64,000 nucleotides of DNA, from positions 1-64,000 of the forward strand of contig CALDYU010000008.1 in assembly GCA_937944485.1 (NCBI GenBank), written 5' to 3'. Positions 35,309 through 45,537 of this stretch are shown piece by piece; position 1 is the first letter of the stretch, and every line of letters starts with the position of its first letter. The stretch comes from an uncultured Flavobacteriaceae bacterium (lineage in GTDB: Bacteria; Bacteroidota; Bacteroidia; Flavobacteriales; Flavobacteriaceae). The position numbers and the translations under genes are program-made. Below the pieces are notes generated by a model. That model was not told where the DNA came from and did not search any database. It worked only from the letters and a program-made list of their open reading frames with translations.

Positions 35309-38300
35309 ATGAATAAAGCTAAGAAAAACGCAAACAAAGAGTTCGGCCTTTCATCATGGGCCATAGATAATCCTTCTGTCATCTATGTTATGATTGCCAT
35401 TTTCTTGTTTATTGGTATCTCTTCTTATTTCGCTATGCCAAGAGAAGAATTTCCCGAAGCAGTAGAGACCAAGATCTATGTCAGCACTATTTTTCCTGGT
35501 AACACTGCAGAGGATATGGAACGTTTGATTACCGACCCTCTCGAGGAACGGGTGAAAAATGTGAGCAATTTTGTTGAGATGACTTCCACCTCACAAGAAG
35601 ATTATTCGATGGTGGTTATTGAATTTGATGAAAACATTACCGTTGAAAACGCGAAACAAGAAGTCAAAGATGAAGTAGACGCTGAAAAAGCAGGAGAAGA
35701 TTGGCCTGTATTTAATGGTGCAAAAGTAGAACCCACAGTTTTTGACCTTAATTTGGCGGAATCTTTTCCGATTTTAAACGTGAATATAAAAGGGGATTAC
35801 CCAGTTGAAAAACTTAAAGAATATGCCGAATATTTAGAAGATGAAATTGAAAATTTAGAGGAAATAAAGCAAGTTGATATTCGTGGCGCTCAAGATAAAG
35901 AAGTGGCTGTTTCAGTAGATATAAACAAAATGATGGCCGCCAAGGTGAATTTTGATAATATCATTCAAGCCATTGGCAACGGAAACATGACGATGTCGGC
36001 TGGCAACTTAATAGCAAGTGGACAACGTAGAACTATTCGTATTACAGGAGAAATAGAGAATCCTTCAGAGCTGAATGATTTCGTAGTCAAATCTGATGAT
36101 GGAACTGTTTACCTTAAAGATGTTGCCGAAGTAACATTTAGTGAAGAAGATAAAAACACCTATGCCCGAGAAATGGGTGAAAGTGTAGTCATGCTTGATA
36201 TTAAAAAAAGATCGGGTAAAAATGATGTTAGAGCAATTGAAAAAATACGAACAATCGTAGCAGATGCGCTCAAAGAAGACCTGCCAGAAGATCTTCAAAT
36301 TACCTTCGCCAATGACAGTAGTAGCTCCACTTTAAATCAAGTTGATGACTTAGTAAATAATATCATATTCGGAATTATTTTGGTAGTCACTGTACTCATG
36401 TTCTTTTTAGGCTTTAGAAATGCTCTTTTTGTTGGTTTCGCTATTCCAATGTCAATGTTCATGTCATTTATGATTTTATCTGCCTTAGGTTATACACTCA
36501 ATACTATGATCTTATTCGGGTTAATTATGGGGCTAGGTATGCTTGTTGATAATGGCGTTGTAGTCGTTGAAAATGTATACCGATTAATGAATGAAGGTAT
36601 GTCAAGAAAAGAAGCTGCGAAAAAAGGTATTGGTGAAATTGCACTTCCTATTATTATATCAACTGCTACAACAGTTGCAGCCTTTGTTCCTTTAGGAATG
36701 TGGCCAGGTATTATGGGTGAGTTTATGATTTATTTTCCAATAACGCTATCCGTAGTACTAGGTTCTTCATTATTTGTGGCAATTTTTATGAACGCCATGC
36801 TCGTATCTCGTTTTATGGAAGTAGGAGAGAAGTCCTTAACACTTAAACAATTGATTCGCATTAGTTTGATTTTAGGGGCGTTTGGTTTATTTATCTTCTT
36901 TGTAGGTGGTCCTGTAAGAGGCTTAGGAACCTTAATGCTAGTTATTGCTGTAATGTTCTGGGCATATAAATACTTTTTAAAACCTTGGTCCTCACGCTTT
37001 CAAAAAAATGGTCTGGTAAACCTAGAGAATTGGTACGAAAGACGTTTAAAACACGCATTACGTGGGAAAAACGTTTATTGGTATTTTGGCATTACAATGA
37101 CCTTATTAATTGTAGCTTTCATGTCATTTGGTGCGTCAATGGCAAGCCAACGAACCAAAGTAGAGTTTTTCCCCGATAACACTCCAAAAGAAATTTATAT
37201 CTATATCGAATATCCGCAAGGTACTGATATTGAAAAAACAAATGTGATTACAAAAGCAATTGAGAATGAAGTTTATGGAATTATTAAAGATGAAGACTAT
37301 TTTGAAAGCGGCCAGAACTTATTAGTTGATACCGGGGTTTCGCAAGTAGGAAAGGGTGCTGAAAACCCTTTTACTGAAGGAGGGTCTGCCGCCGAAATGC
37401 CCCATCGCGGTAAAATCACATTGTCGATGCAACAATTCAAATTGAGGCAAGGTCTTGATTCAGAAGAACTGCGATTGCGCATTCAAAACGTATTGGCAGA
37501 TGTATACCCTGGAGTAACGATATCTGTTGAAAAAGATGCCGCTGGACCACCAGCTGGTTATCCTGTAAATATTGAATTGGTGGGGAAAAACTATGATACC
37601 CTAATCAGTGTAGCTGAGCGAATGAAAACTTTTATCAATTCAAAGAGTATTGACGGAATGGAGGGCTTAAAAGTTGATGTAAATAAAAACAGCCCCGGTA
37701 TGGAAGTTATAGTCGACCGTAAAAAAGCAGGAGAATTAGGGGTTTCTGTAGGGCAAGTGGGGCAACAATTAAGAAGGTCAATTTTTGGCAACAAAGCTGG
37801 AGTTTATAAGAAAGATGGTGAGGATTTTGATATTAATGTCCGGTTCAATGAAAACCTTAGGTACAATACAAGTGCCCTATTCAATCAAAATATTCTATTT
37901 AGAGATCAAAATACTGGGCAAATTAAAGAAATTCCTATTTCCGCAGTGGCAACCCAGAGAAACACTTCTTCTTTTAATGCCATAAAACATTCGAATGGCC
38001 AGCGTGTGGTTACAGTTTACTCAGGTTTAAAACCAGGTGGAAATGCGAATATCATCGTAGATCAAATTAAAAAAGAGATGGAAAATTTCAAAGCCCTACC
38101 TACTGGTGTAAAAATTGATTATACAGGAGAACTAGAGGAACAGGCGAAACAACAATCCTTTTTAGGAGGAGCCTTCTTAACTGGATTGGCATTAATTATG
38201 CTCATATTAATTTTTCAATTTGGTGGAATCTCCAAACCATTAATTATCATGATAGCCATTTTCTTAAGCTTCATCGGTGTTTTTGGTGGAATTGTAGCTA

Positions 38301-38812
38301 CGGGGTGGCCTTTTGTAATTATGATGACAATGATGGGTATTATTTCTTTAGCAGGAATCGTAGTTAATAACGGGGTTGTTTTGTTAGATTATATTCAAAT
38401 ATTAATAGATCGTAAAAAGGTAAATTTAGATATTTCAGATGATGACTTATTACCCCAGGAAGATGTTACCGATATAATCATAACAGGAGGTAAAGCTCGT
38501 TTGCGACCAGTAATTCTAACTGCAATAACAACTGTTTTAGGTCTTATTCCGCTAGCCACTGGGCTAAACATCAATTTCATAACCTTATTTGGCCGTTTTG
38601 ACCCTCAAATTTACGTTGGTGGTGATAATGTAATTTTCTGGGGACCATTAGCATGGACGGTTATCTTTGGATTAATTGTTGCTACCTTCTTAACTTTGAT
38701 TATTGTACCTGTACTATTTAATATTACATATCGCATTAAAACAAAAGTACGGGGATGGCGAAAACCCGAAATGAATCTCCGAGAAGAACTTTTGGTTAAA
38801 AATGAAGCTTAA
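35309..38812 (+). CDS. RND family efflux permease
   Basis: 1167 residues. Two repeats of six membrane helices with large periplasmic loops. Typical segments include NPSVIYVMIAIFLFIGISSY, the AMPREEFPEA entry loop, MILFGLIMGLGMLVDNGVVVVENVYR (helix 4 with its Asp) and TGGKARLRPVILTAITTVLGLIP. It is slightly longer than E. coli AcrB (1049). The substrate is unknown. It resembles the AcrB/D/F superfamily broadly, and the resistance or export role depends on the whole operon. Confidence 0.93.
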   Translation: MNKAKKNANKEFGLSSWAIDNPSVIYVMIAIFLFIGISSYFAMPREEFPEAVETKIYVSTIFPGNTAEDMERLITDPLEERVKNVSNFVEMTSTSQEDYSMVVIEFDENITVENAKQEVKDEVDAEKAGEDWPVFNGAKVEPTVFDLNLAESFPILNVNIKGDYPVEKLKEYAEYLEDEIENLEEIKQVDIRGAQDKEVAVSVDINKMMAAKVNFDNIIQAIGNGNMTMSAGNLIASGQRRTIRITGEIENPSELNDFVVKSDDGTVYLKDVAEVTFSEEDKNTYAREMGESVVMLDIKKRSGKNDVRAIEKIRTIVADALKEDLPEDLQITFANDSSSSTLNQVDDLVNNIIFGIILVVTVLMFFLGFRNALFVGFAIPMSMFMSFMILSALGYTLNTMILFGLIMGLGMLVDNGVVVVENVYRLMNEGMSRKEAAKKGIGEIALPIIISTATTVAAFVPLGMWPGIMGEFMIYFPITLSVVLGSSLFVAIFMNAMLVSRFMEVGEKSLTLKQLIRISLILGAFGLFIFFVGGPVRGLGTLMLVIAVMFWAYKYFLKPWSSRFQKNGLVNLENWYERRLKHALRGKNVYWYFGITMTLLIVAFMSFGASMASQRTKVEFFPDNTPKEIYIYIEYPQGTDIEKTNVITKAIENEVYGIIKDEDYFESGQNLLVDTGVSQVGKGAENPFTEGGSAAEMPHRGKITLSMQQFKLRQGLDSEELRLRIQNVLADVYPGVTISVEKDAAGPPAGYPVNIELVGKNYDTLISVAERMKTFINSKSIDGMEGLKVDVNKNSPGMEVIVDRKKAGELGVSVGQVGQQLRRSIFGNKAGVYKKDGEDFDINVRFNENLRYNTSALFNQNILFRDQNTGQIKEIPISAVATQRNTSSFNAIKHSNGQRVVTVYSGLKPGGNANIIVDQIKKEMENFKALPTGVKIDYTGELEEQAKQQSFLGGAFLTGLALIMLILIFQFGGISKPLIIMIAIFLSFIGVFGGIVATGWPFVIMMTMMGIISLAGIVVNNGVVLLDYIQILIDRKKVNLDISDDDLLPQEDVTDIIITGGKARLRPVILTAITTVLGLIPLATGLNINFITLFGRFDPQIYVGGDNVIFWGPLAWTVIFGLIVATFLTLIIVPVLFNITYRIKTKVRGWRKPEMNLREELLVKNEA

Positions 38813-38864
38813 GAAATGCTTCCACAAACAGGCTCTTCAAATTAAATAACAATGAACTCTGTAA

Positions 38865-38900
38865 ATAGAATCCTCAAAATTTCGGGGATTCTATTTTTTA
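38865..38900 (+). terminator. Rho-independent terminator of the efflux operon
   Basis: ATAGAATCC / GGATTCTAT stem (9 bp), 12-nt loop, then a T run, about 50 bp after the RND stop codon. Confidence 0.85.
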
Positions 38901-38925
38901 AATCACATTAGTGCTGAATACTTCT

Positions 38926-38933
38926 TAAATTTG
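38926..38933 (+). promoter_or_regulatory. -7 promoter box of aspS
   Basis: TAAATTTG matches TAnnTTTG, 23 nt before the aspS ATG. Confidence 0.45.
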
Positions 38934-38956
38934 TCGCTTCAAATAGAAATAAAACA

Positions 38957-40705
38957 ATGTATAGAAGCCATAATTGCGGAGAACTACGCGAATCACATAT
39001 CAACCAAAAAGTTAGCCTTGCCGGCTGGGTGCACAAAACCCGTGATAAAGGATTTGTGGCTTGGGTAGATTTACGTGATCGTTATGGTATCACCCAATTG
39101 GTTTTTGATGAAGATCGTACCTCTAAAGAATTATTAGAACAAGCTAGAGACCTTGGGCGCGAATTTGTAGTTCAAATAAATGGTGAAGTGATCGAAAGAG
39201 CTTCCAAAAACCCGAATATTCCTACAGGAAATATTGAGGTATTGGTTGAAAAGGTTACTGTTTTAAACGAATCAAAAACACCTCCTTTTACCATAGAAGA
39301 TGAAACCGATGGCGGAGAAGATATTCGTATGAAATATCGCTATTTAGACATCAGAAGAAATCCTGTAAAAGAGAATTTGATATTTCGATCTAAAGTAGCA
39401 ATTGAAGTTCGCAAATATCTGTCTGAAGAAGGATTTATTGAAGTCGAAACTCCTGTTTTAATAAAGTCTACTCCTGAAGGTGCTCGCGATTTTGTGGTGC
39501 CCAGTCGAATGAACGAAGGGCAATTTTACGCCCTTCCGCAATCACCACAAACTTTTAAGCAATTATTGATGGTCGGTGGGTTGGACAAATATTTTCAAAT
39601 CGTAAAGTGTTTTCGAGATGAAGATTTACGAGCAGATCGTCAACCAGAATTTACACAGATAGACTGTGAAATGGCTTTTGTTGAGCAAGAAGATATTCTG
39701 AATGCTTTCGAAGGACTCACTAAACATCTTTTAAAAGAAATCAAAGGCGTCGATATCGAATCTTTTCCCAGAATGACCTTTGATGAGGCCATGAAGCGCT
39801 ACGGAAATGACAAGCCAGATATTCGCTATGGAATGGAATTTGGTGAGTTAAACGAAGTAGCGCAACACAAAGATTTCAATGTTTTCAATTCAGCAGAATT
39901 GGTTGTTGGAATTGCCGTTCCCAAAGGGAATACCTATACTCGAAAAGAAATCGATAAGCTTACCGATTGGGTCAAACGACCACAGGTCGGAGCTTTAGGA
40001 ATGGTCTATTGTCGTTGCAATGATGACGGAAGTTTTAAATCGTCTGTTGACAAATTTTACGATCAAGATGATTTAGCTAAATGGGCAGAAGTTACCGGTG
40101 CTAAAGCCGGAGATTTAATATGTGTTCTTTCAGGAGATAAAAATAAGGTAAGAGCACAATTAAGTGCTTTACGAATGGAATTAGCAGAACGTCATGAGCT
40201 AAGAAATCCTGAAGAGTTCGCGCCATTATGGGTTATTGATTTCCCACTACTAGAATTAGACGAAGAAACGGGGCATTATCACGCCATGCACCATCCATTT
40301 ACATCACCCAAACCCGGTCAATTAAAATTGCTAGATTCAGATCCGGGAGCAGTTCGGGCAAATGCCTATGATTTGGTATTGAATGGTAATGAAATAGGTG
40401 GAGGTTCTATTCGTATTCACGATAAAGAAATTCAAAGTACAATGTTCAAGCATCTTGGTTTCACTCCCGAAGAAGCAAAAGAACAATTCGGCTTTCTAAT
40501 GGATGCTTTTCAATACGGTGCACCACCGCACGGTGGTATTGCTTTTGGTTTAGATAGATTGGTTGCTATTTTAGGCGGACAAGAAACAATTCGCGATTTT
40601 ATAGCCTTCCCAAAAAACAATAGTGGACGTGATGTCATGATCGATGCGCCAGCACCCATTGATAAAGAGCAATTGAAAGAGCTAAATTTGAAGCTAGATT
40701 TGTAG
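38957..40705 (+). CDS. aspS: Aspartyl-tRNA synthetase
   Basis: 582 residues, the normal bacterial length. The OB-fold anticodon domain begins [20 protein letters not shown]. The class II catalytic core has motif 2 [18 protein letters not shown] and motif 3 [15 protein letters not shown], with the bacterial GAD insert (about 280-420) present. It charges tRNA with Asp. No tRNA-Gln/Asn amidotransferase is visible here; a tRNA-Asn gene lies at 9433. Confidence 0.97.
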   Translation: MYRSHNCGELRESHINQKVSLAGWVHKTRDKGFVAWVDLRDRYGITQLVFDEDRTSKELLEQARDLGREFVVQINGEVIERASKNPNIPTGNIEVLVEKVTVLNESKTPPFTIEDETDGGEDIRMKYRYLDIRRNPVKENLIFRSKVAIEVRKYLSEEGFIEVETPVLIKSTPEGARDFVVPSRMNEGQFYALPQSPQTFKQLLMVGGLDKYFQIVKCFRDEDLRADRQPEFTQIDCEMAFVEQEDILNAFEGLTKHLLKEIKGVDIESFPRMTFDEAMKRYGNDKPDIRYGMEFGELNEVAQHKDFNVFNSAELVVGIAVPKGNTYTRKEIDKLTDWVKRPQVGALGMVYCRCNDDGSFKSSVDKFYDQDDLAKWAEVTGAKAGDLICVLSGDKNKVRAQLSALRMELAERHELRNPEEFAPLWVIDFPLLELDEETGHYHAMHHPFTSPKPGQLKLLDSDPGAVRANAYDLVLNGNEIGGGSIRIHDKEIQSTMFKHLGFTPEEAKEQFGFLMDAFQYGAPPHGGIAFGLDRLVAILGGQETIRDFIAFPKNNSGRDVMIDAPAPIDKEQLKELNLKLDL

Positions 40706-41148
40706 GACTCTATTTTGTCTTGAGTTGGTTTTGTCATTCCGAACAAAGTGAGGAATCTTACGCATAGCTCAAGGCAACTAAGTAGTAAATTCAACATCGT
40801 CAAGTTCCCTCCTACGTCAGGAAGACAAGGAAAATGGGTAAGTATTGTTTAAACAAAGGTTAATTTTTTTGTTGTCATAGTTTTGTTTTGTCTTGGGTTC
40901 GTTTTGTCATTCCGAACAAAGTGAGGAATCTTACGCATAGCTCAAGGCAACTAAGTAGTGAATTCAACATTGAATTATTCAATGTAGCATATAACCAAAT
41001 TCAGCATCGTTTAGTTCCCTCGTACTTCGGGAGGAAAATTACACTTTATTGCGGCGTTGGCAATTAAAAACCAAAAAGAGTGCCCTTCTTGAGCTAGAAA
41101 GCTAATTCATCTCTATTTTCATTACTTTTAAGTAAGTAAATACCCAAA
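40706..41148. repeat. Intergenic region with two copies of an 84-bp REP-like repeat
   Basis: No coding frame is supported. Copy 1 (about 40713-40796) and copy 2 (about 40886-40969) share TTTTGTCTTG(A/G)GTT, GTCATTCCGAACAAAG, TGAGGAATCTTACGCATAG and CTCAAGGCAACTAAGTAGT nearly base for base, 173 bp apart. ATTCC and GGAAT form a small inverted repeat in each. A further shared tail (TTAGTTCCCTC-type, 40800 and 41009) is separated in copy 2 by about 35 extra bases. There is no promoter box I trust before the clc gene. Confidence 0.8.
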
Positions 41149-42933
41149 ATGCCAACCCAACTACAAAAACTTTATGGCAAATTCATCAAATGGCGTTATA
41201 AAAACAGCTCTAATAAAACTTTTAACCACATTCTCGCAATCATTGTTGGCTTACTTGCTGGTCTGGCATCTGTCACTTTGAAAAATATCACCTTTTTCAT
41301 TCAATCATCGTTAGAAAAAGGCATCGTCTTCTCTAGCAATCAATTGTATTTTATTTTGCCGATTATCGGTCTGGCTCTAGTTTTTCTTTATGTCAAGTTT
41401 GTACACAAAGAAAAAATAGAACATGCGGTCTCCTCTATTTTATTCGCACTTAGCAAAAAGAAAGGTATTATTGATTCGAAAAAAATATACAGCCCCCTAA
41501 TAACAGCTCCGCTTACTGTTGGCTTTGGTGGTTCTGTAGGGCTATTAGGCCCGGCAGTTGCAACGGGTTCGGCCATTAGTTCAAATTTAGGCCGTGTGCT
41601 ACATTTGAATTCCAAAACACGTTCTTTACTAATTGCATGCGCTTCAGCTGGGGCCGTAGCTTCCATATTTCAATCTCCTATTGCAGCCATTATTTTTGCA
41701 GTAGAGGTTTTTAGTATTGATTTTACCATGCTTTCTGTAATGCCACTTTTATTGGCTTCTGTTTCTGGCGTGTTGACCTCTTACTTTTTTCTAGGGAACG
41801 AAGTATTATTTGATTTTAGGCTTACCGATAATTTTGAAGTGAAAGATACCTTCTTCTATATTTTATTAGGAGTGGGAACTGCATTCGCCTCTATCTACTT
41901 TACGAAAATGTACTTCGGAATTCTGAAACTATTTAAACCTTTAAAAAGTCCGAAATACAAATTGTTAGTAGGTGGTCTTGCCATTGGAGTAATGCTTTAC
42001 TTTATACCTCCGTTGTATGGAGAAGGATTTAGTTTTATTAGTAATTTATTAGATGGTAATCATCTTTCAGCACTAGGCGTAACTCCTTTTGATGATTATT
42101 TGAGTAATATATGGGTCGTTATTGCTCTCTTGTTTGGCATTACCGTTTTTAAGGCTATTGCCATGACCACAACTTTCGCAGCAGGCGGAACGGGTGGCAT
42201 TTTCATCCCCACGATGGTTATGGGAAGTGCTCTAGGTAACGTCGTTGCTAAAATCATAAACAATATTGGTCTTGGCTTTGCAGTCTCAGAAAGTAATTTT
42301 ACACTTATTGGTATGGCGGGGCTCATCGCTGGAGTACTACACGCTCCTTTAACCGCCATATTTTTGATTGCCGAAATTACCGGGGGTTATGAACTATTTG
42401 TTCCGTTAATGATTACCGCTGCCATATCTTACCTTATTACAAAAAATGCTATCAAACATAACATATATACTCGCGAACTAGCCCAGCAAGGTGCATTGTT
42501 AACGCATGACAAAGACGAGAATGTTTTAACCGTAATGCAATTAGATGACGTAATTGAGCAAAACTTTAAGAGTTTAACCCCAACGATGTTTTTGGGTGAA
42601 ATGTTACATGATGCAGTATCGCAATCTACCCGAAATTTGTTTCCAGTAGTTGATGAAAATGATGCTTTAGTGGGCATCGTTTTATTAGATGACATTAGAG
42701 AATTTATGTTTGAAACTTCGCTTTATAGAACAACTACAGTATCTACTTTTATGCACTCGGCTCCTGAATATATTTTCTATGGAAAAGACAATATGCAACA
42801 AGTAATGAGAAAATTTCAAGACAGTAATGCTTGGAATTTGCCTGTAATAAAGAATGGGAAATACTATGGCTTTGTTTCAAAATCAAAACTACTGACTGCG
42901 TATAGAAGAGAATTGATTAATTTTACCCCGTAA
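41149..42933 (+). CDS. ClC family chloride channel with CBS domains
   Basis: 594 residues: a ClC membrane domain of about 430 residues with roughly ten helices and re-entrant segments, then two CBS motifs (VMQLDDVIEQNFKSL and FMHSAPEYIFYGKDN...) to the C-terminus. In the anion-pathway motif GGSVGLLGPAV the family usually has GREGP or GLEGP; here the gating Glu is Leu. The inner proton Glu region reads FAVEVFSIDF with Val where E. coli has Glu203. This suggests a Cl- channel rather than a proton exchanger (inference). CBS pairs often bind nucleotides. Confidence 0.9.
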   Translation: MPTQLQKLYGKFIKWRYKNSSNKTFNHILAIIVGLLAGLASVTLKNITFFIQSSLEKGIVFSSNQLYFILPIIGLALVFLYVKFVHKEKIEHAVSSILFALSKKKGIIDSKKIYSPLITAPLTVGFGGSVGLLGPAVATGSAISSNLGRVLHLNSKTRSLLIACASAGAVASIFQSPIAAIIFAVEVFSIDFTMLSVMPLLLASVSGVLTSYFFLGNEVLFDFRLTDNFEVKDTFFYILLGVGTAFASIYFTKMYFGILKLFKPLKSPKYKLLVGGLAIGVMLYFIPPLYGEGFSFISNLLDGNHLSALGVTPFDDYLSNIWVVIALLFGITVFKAIAMTTTFAAGGTGGIFIPTMVMGSALGNVVAKIINNIGLGFAVSESNFTLIGMAGLIAGVLHAPLTAIFLIAEITGGYELFVPLMITAAISYLITKNAIKHNIYTRELAQQGALLTHDKDENVLTVMQLDDVIEQNFKSLTPTMFLGEMLHDAVSQSTRNLFPVVDENDALVGIVLLDDIREFMFETSLYRTTTVSTFMHSAPEYIFYGKDNMQQVMRKFQDSNAWNLPVIKNGKYYGFVSKSKLLTAYRRELINFTP

Positions 42934-42992
42934 TCGGGTTAAAAAAATAACGCTTATTGTATTCCGTATTCGACACTCCACATTTTTTAGTC

Positions 42993-43244
42993 ATGAGATA
43001 TATTATACTTCTTATCGTAATTGCTTCTTTCGGATCAATAATTTATGGTTTTAATCTAGATGATTCGCAAGAAGCTTTAGCTAATAAGTTTATTGGTTTT
43101 GGAACTCTTGGACTCTTTCTAATCGCTATGCCCCTCTTTTTATTTGTAGAAAGCAAGGGGAAAAGTTTTAAAAATTATATGCTAACGGATGAAAACGTTC
43201 GTAAAATGCAAGGCAAGCCCCCTCGAAAATCAGAAGATTCTTAA
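42993..43244 (+). CDS. Small membrane protein of unknown function
   Basis: 83 residues from MRYIILLIVIASFG (an in-frame TTG at 42957 would add a hydrophilic leader). Two membrane helices (YIILLIVIASFGSIIYGF and FGTLGLFLIAMPLFLFVES) are followed by a cytoplasmic tail rich in Lys (ENVRKMQGKPPRKSEDS). It lies 59 bp after the clc gene, so it may be co-transcribed. The end overlaps the 3' end of tadA from the other strand by 4 bp. Family not recognised. Confidence 0.6.
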   Translation: MRYIILLIVIASFGSIIYGFNLDDSQEALANKFIGFGTLGLFLIAMPLFLFVESKGKSFKNYMLTDENVRKMQGKPPRKSEDS

Positions 43245-43690
43245 TTCAAATTTCGTTTTTGTATAAAGAATCTTTTAAGTAATTCCGACGCTTCTTCAGC
43301 TAAGATTCCCCCGCTCATAATGGTCTTAGGATGTAATGTTGTTCCCATTGCACTACAGCCTCTTTGAGGGTCCTTCGCGGCGTAAACAATTTTTGAGATT
43401 TGACTCCAGTATAAAGCCCCAGCACACATTTGGCATGGTTCTAAAGTCACGTACAAGGTACAATCTTTGAGGTATTTACCTCCTAAAAAATTTGCTGCCG
43501 CAGTAATTGCTTGCATTTCAGCATGAGCTGTAACATCGTTCAACTGCTCGGTAAGGTTATGCGCTCGTGCTATTATTCGGTCTTGAATTACTACAATAGC
43601 CCCAATAGGCACCTCTCCTTTTTCAAAAGCCGCCTCCGCTTCTTGCAAGGCTTTTTTCATAAAGTACGTATCGTCATAGGGTAAAACCAT
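43241..43690 (-). CDS. tadA: tRNA-specific adenosine deaminase
   Basis: 149 residues. The zinc deaminase motifs are present: HAEMQAI (catalytic Glu with zinc His) and PCQMC (two zinc Cys). GEVPIGAIVV and ARAHNLTEQLNDVTAHAE match TadA. It converts A34 of the tRNA-Arg anticodon to inosine. It is transcribed divergently from dxs, with a strong promoter 5 nt before the ATG. Confidence 0.93.
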   Translation of the reverse strand: MVLPYDDTYFMKKALQEAEAAFEKGEVPIGAIVVIQDRIIARAHNLTEQLNDVTAHAEMQAITAAANFLGGKYLKDCTLYVTLEPCQMCAGALYWSQISKIVYAAKDPQRGCSAMGTTLHPKTIMSGGILAEEASELLKRFFIQKRNLN

Positions 43691-43695
43691 GCCTG

Positions 43696-43725
43696 CAAAA
43701 ATACAATTTTAAGGGGTGAAACAAA
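43696..43725 (-). promoter_or_regulatory. Promoter of tadA, predicted leaderless
   Basis: On the minus strand TTTG (43722-43725), 18-nt spacer, TATTTTTG (43696-43703), a perfect match to the Bacteroidota consensus. Only 5 nt separate the -7 box from the ATG at 43690, so transcription should start at or beside the start codon. Confidence 0.7.
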
Positions 43726-43746
43726 GCCTTAAAACATGATTTGCCG

Positions 43747-43754
43747 TACATTTG
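43747..43754 (+). promoter_or_regulatory. -7 promoter box of dxs
   Basis: TACATTTG matches TAnnTTTG and ends 10 nt before the GTG start at 43765. No clear -33 box. The mRNA leader would be only a few nucleotides. Confidence 0.5.
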
Positions 43755-43764
43755 TTCATTATAA

Positions 43765-45537
43765 GTGACCCTATTAAATCACATAAACAACCCTAGTGAT
43801 CTTCGCAATCTTAAGGCAGGCGAGCTACCACAACTTGCCCAAGAACTTCGCGAATTTATTATTGATATCGTCGCCACGAAAGAAGGGCATTTGGGAGCCA
43901 GTTTGGGCGTTGTGGAATTAACCATTGCCTTGCATTACGTTTTTGATACGCCCAATGACAGACTCATTTGGGATGTGGGACACCAAGCTTATGGTCATAA
44001 AATTATTACAGGGAGAAGAAAGGTATTTGAAACCAATCGCCAATTAAATGGTATCAGTGGATTCCCTAAGAGAAGTGAAAGTGAGTTTGATGCCTTCGGA
44101 ACAGGACATAGTTCTACTTCCATTTCCGCTATATTGGGTATGGCAATTGCTTCCAAATTAAAAGGAGATAGGGCGAAGCATCACATTGCCGTAATTGGAG
44201 ATGCCTCCATTGCAAGTGGTATGGCCTTTGAAGGTCTCAATCATATGGGCGTTACTGATGCCAATGTCTTAGTTATACTTAATGACAATGCCATTGGAAT
44301 AGACCCTAGCGTAGGCGCCTTGAAAAAGTACTTAACAAATGTAAAGGCAAAAACGGCAAAAGATGAAAACATTTTTGAATGTCTCAATTTTGATTATGCG
44401 GGTCCTATTGATGGTCATGATCTCAATGCCCTGCTCCAAGAATTAAAGCGATTGAAATCGGTTTCAGGACCCAAGCTTTTGCATGTCATTACCACGAAAG
44501 GTAAAGGCCTAAAACAGGCTGAAGAAAATCAAGTAACCTATCATGCCCCTGGTAAATTTGATAAAATAACTGGAGATTTAATTAAAAAATCTTCCGATAA
44601 ATTACCTTCTAAATATCAAGATGTATTCGGACATACATTGGTAGCCTTGGCAAAAGTTAATAAAAGAATAATAGGTATTACTCCCGCAATGCCTACAGGC
44701 AGTTCTTTGAAGTTTATGATGGATGAAATTCCTGATAGAGCTTTTGATGTAGGTATTGCCGAGCAACATGCAGTAACCATGGCGGCCGGCATGGCGGCTG
44801 AAGGTTTCGTTCCTTTTTGTAATATTTACTCCACATTCTTGCAACGGGCTTACGATCAAGTAATTCACGATGTGGCACTTCAAAAATTACCTGTTATTTT
44901 CTGTTTAGATCGTGCTGGTTTAGTAGGGCAAGATGGTGCAACTCACCACGGCTTATATGATATAGCATTTTTAAAGTGCATTCCAAACCTCATCATTTTC
45001 GCACCTATGAACGAGACTGAATTGCGCAATATAATGTACACCGCTCAACTTGGCTTAAAACAGCCCATAGCGATTCGTTACCCAAGAGGAAGGGGGGTAC
45101 TTGAAAATTGGCAAATTCCTTTAGAAAAAATAGAGCTTGGTTCATCTGAAGTACTTAAAAAAGGAACAAAAATAGCCGTTTTATCAATCGGTCATATCGG
45201 GAATATGGTAGCCGATTTATTATCTGAAATGAATCTTCCGAAGGAAATCGGACATTACAATATGCGCTTTATTAAACCTCTTGATACGGAACAATTAAAA
45301 ACTATTTTTAATTCGTACGAAAAAATTATTACCATAGAAGATGGATGTATTATTGGTGGTTTTGGTAGTTCAATACTTGAATTTGCCAATCAATTGCAAT
45401 ACCACAATCAATTGTATATGCTGGGAGTAAAAGATCTTTTTTTAGAACAGGGCACAATCGCAGAATTGCACGCCATTGCACAAATCGATAAATCATCAAT
45501 TAAAAACCTTATAACCCGTTTGCTTAATGAAGAATAG
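43765..45537 (+). CDS. dxs: 1-deoxy-D-xylulose-5-phosphate synthase
   Basis: 590 residues from GTG. It makes DXP from pyruvate and glyceraldehyde-3-phosphate, the first step of the MEP route to isoprenoids, using thiamine diphosphate. GDASIASGMAFEGLNHMG and NDNAIGIDPSVG form the ThDP/metal site, and DVGIAEQHAVTMAAGMA holds the catalytic Glu of the pyrimidine domain. DRAGLVGQDGATHHG is also typical. About 30 residues shorter than E. coli Dxs, as is usual in Bacteroidota. It feeds the polyprenyl synthase and crtY at 29812-31934. The next gene overlaps by 11 bp. Confidence 0.95.
   Translation: MTLLNHINNPSDLRNLKAGELPQLAQELREFIIDIVATKEGHLGASLGVVELTIALHYVFDTPNDRLIWDVGHQAYGHKIITGRRKVFETNRQLNGISGFPKRSESEFDAFGTGHSSTSISAILGMAIASKLKGDRAKHHIAVIGDASIASGMAFEGLNHMGVTDANVLVILNDNAIGIDPSVGALKKYLTNVKAKTAKDENIFECLNFDYAGPIDGHDLNALLQELKRLKSVSGPKLLHVITTKGKGLKQAEENQVTYHAPGKFDKITGDLIKKSSDKLPSKYQDVFGHTLVALAKVNKRIIGITPAMPTGSSLKFMMDEIPDRAFDVGIAEQHAVTMAAGMAAEGFVPFCNIYSTFLQRAYDQVIHDVALQKLPVIFCLDRAGLVGQDGATHHGLYDIAFLKCIPNLIIFAPMNETELRNIMYTAQLGLKQPIAIRYPRGRGVLENWQIPLEKIELGSSEVLKKGTKIAVLSIGHIGNMVADLLSEMNLPKEIGHYNMRFIKPLDTEQLKTIFNSYEKIITIEDGCIIGGFGSSILEFANQLQYHNQLYMLGVKDLFLEQGTIAELHAIAQIDKSSIKNLITRLLNEE

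Noticed and set aside
40510..40803. Minus-strand frame overlapping the aspS 3' end and first repeat copy
   Set aside because: Antisense to conserved aspS sequence and running into repeat DNA; no protein features.
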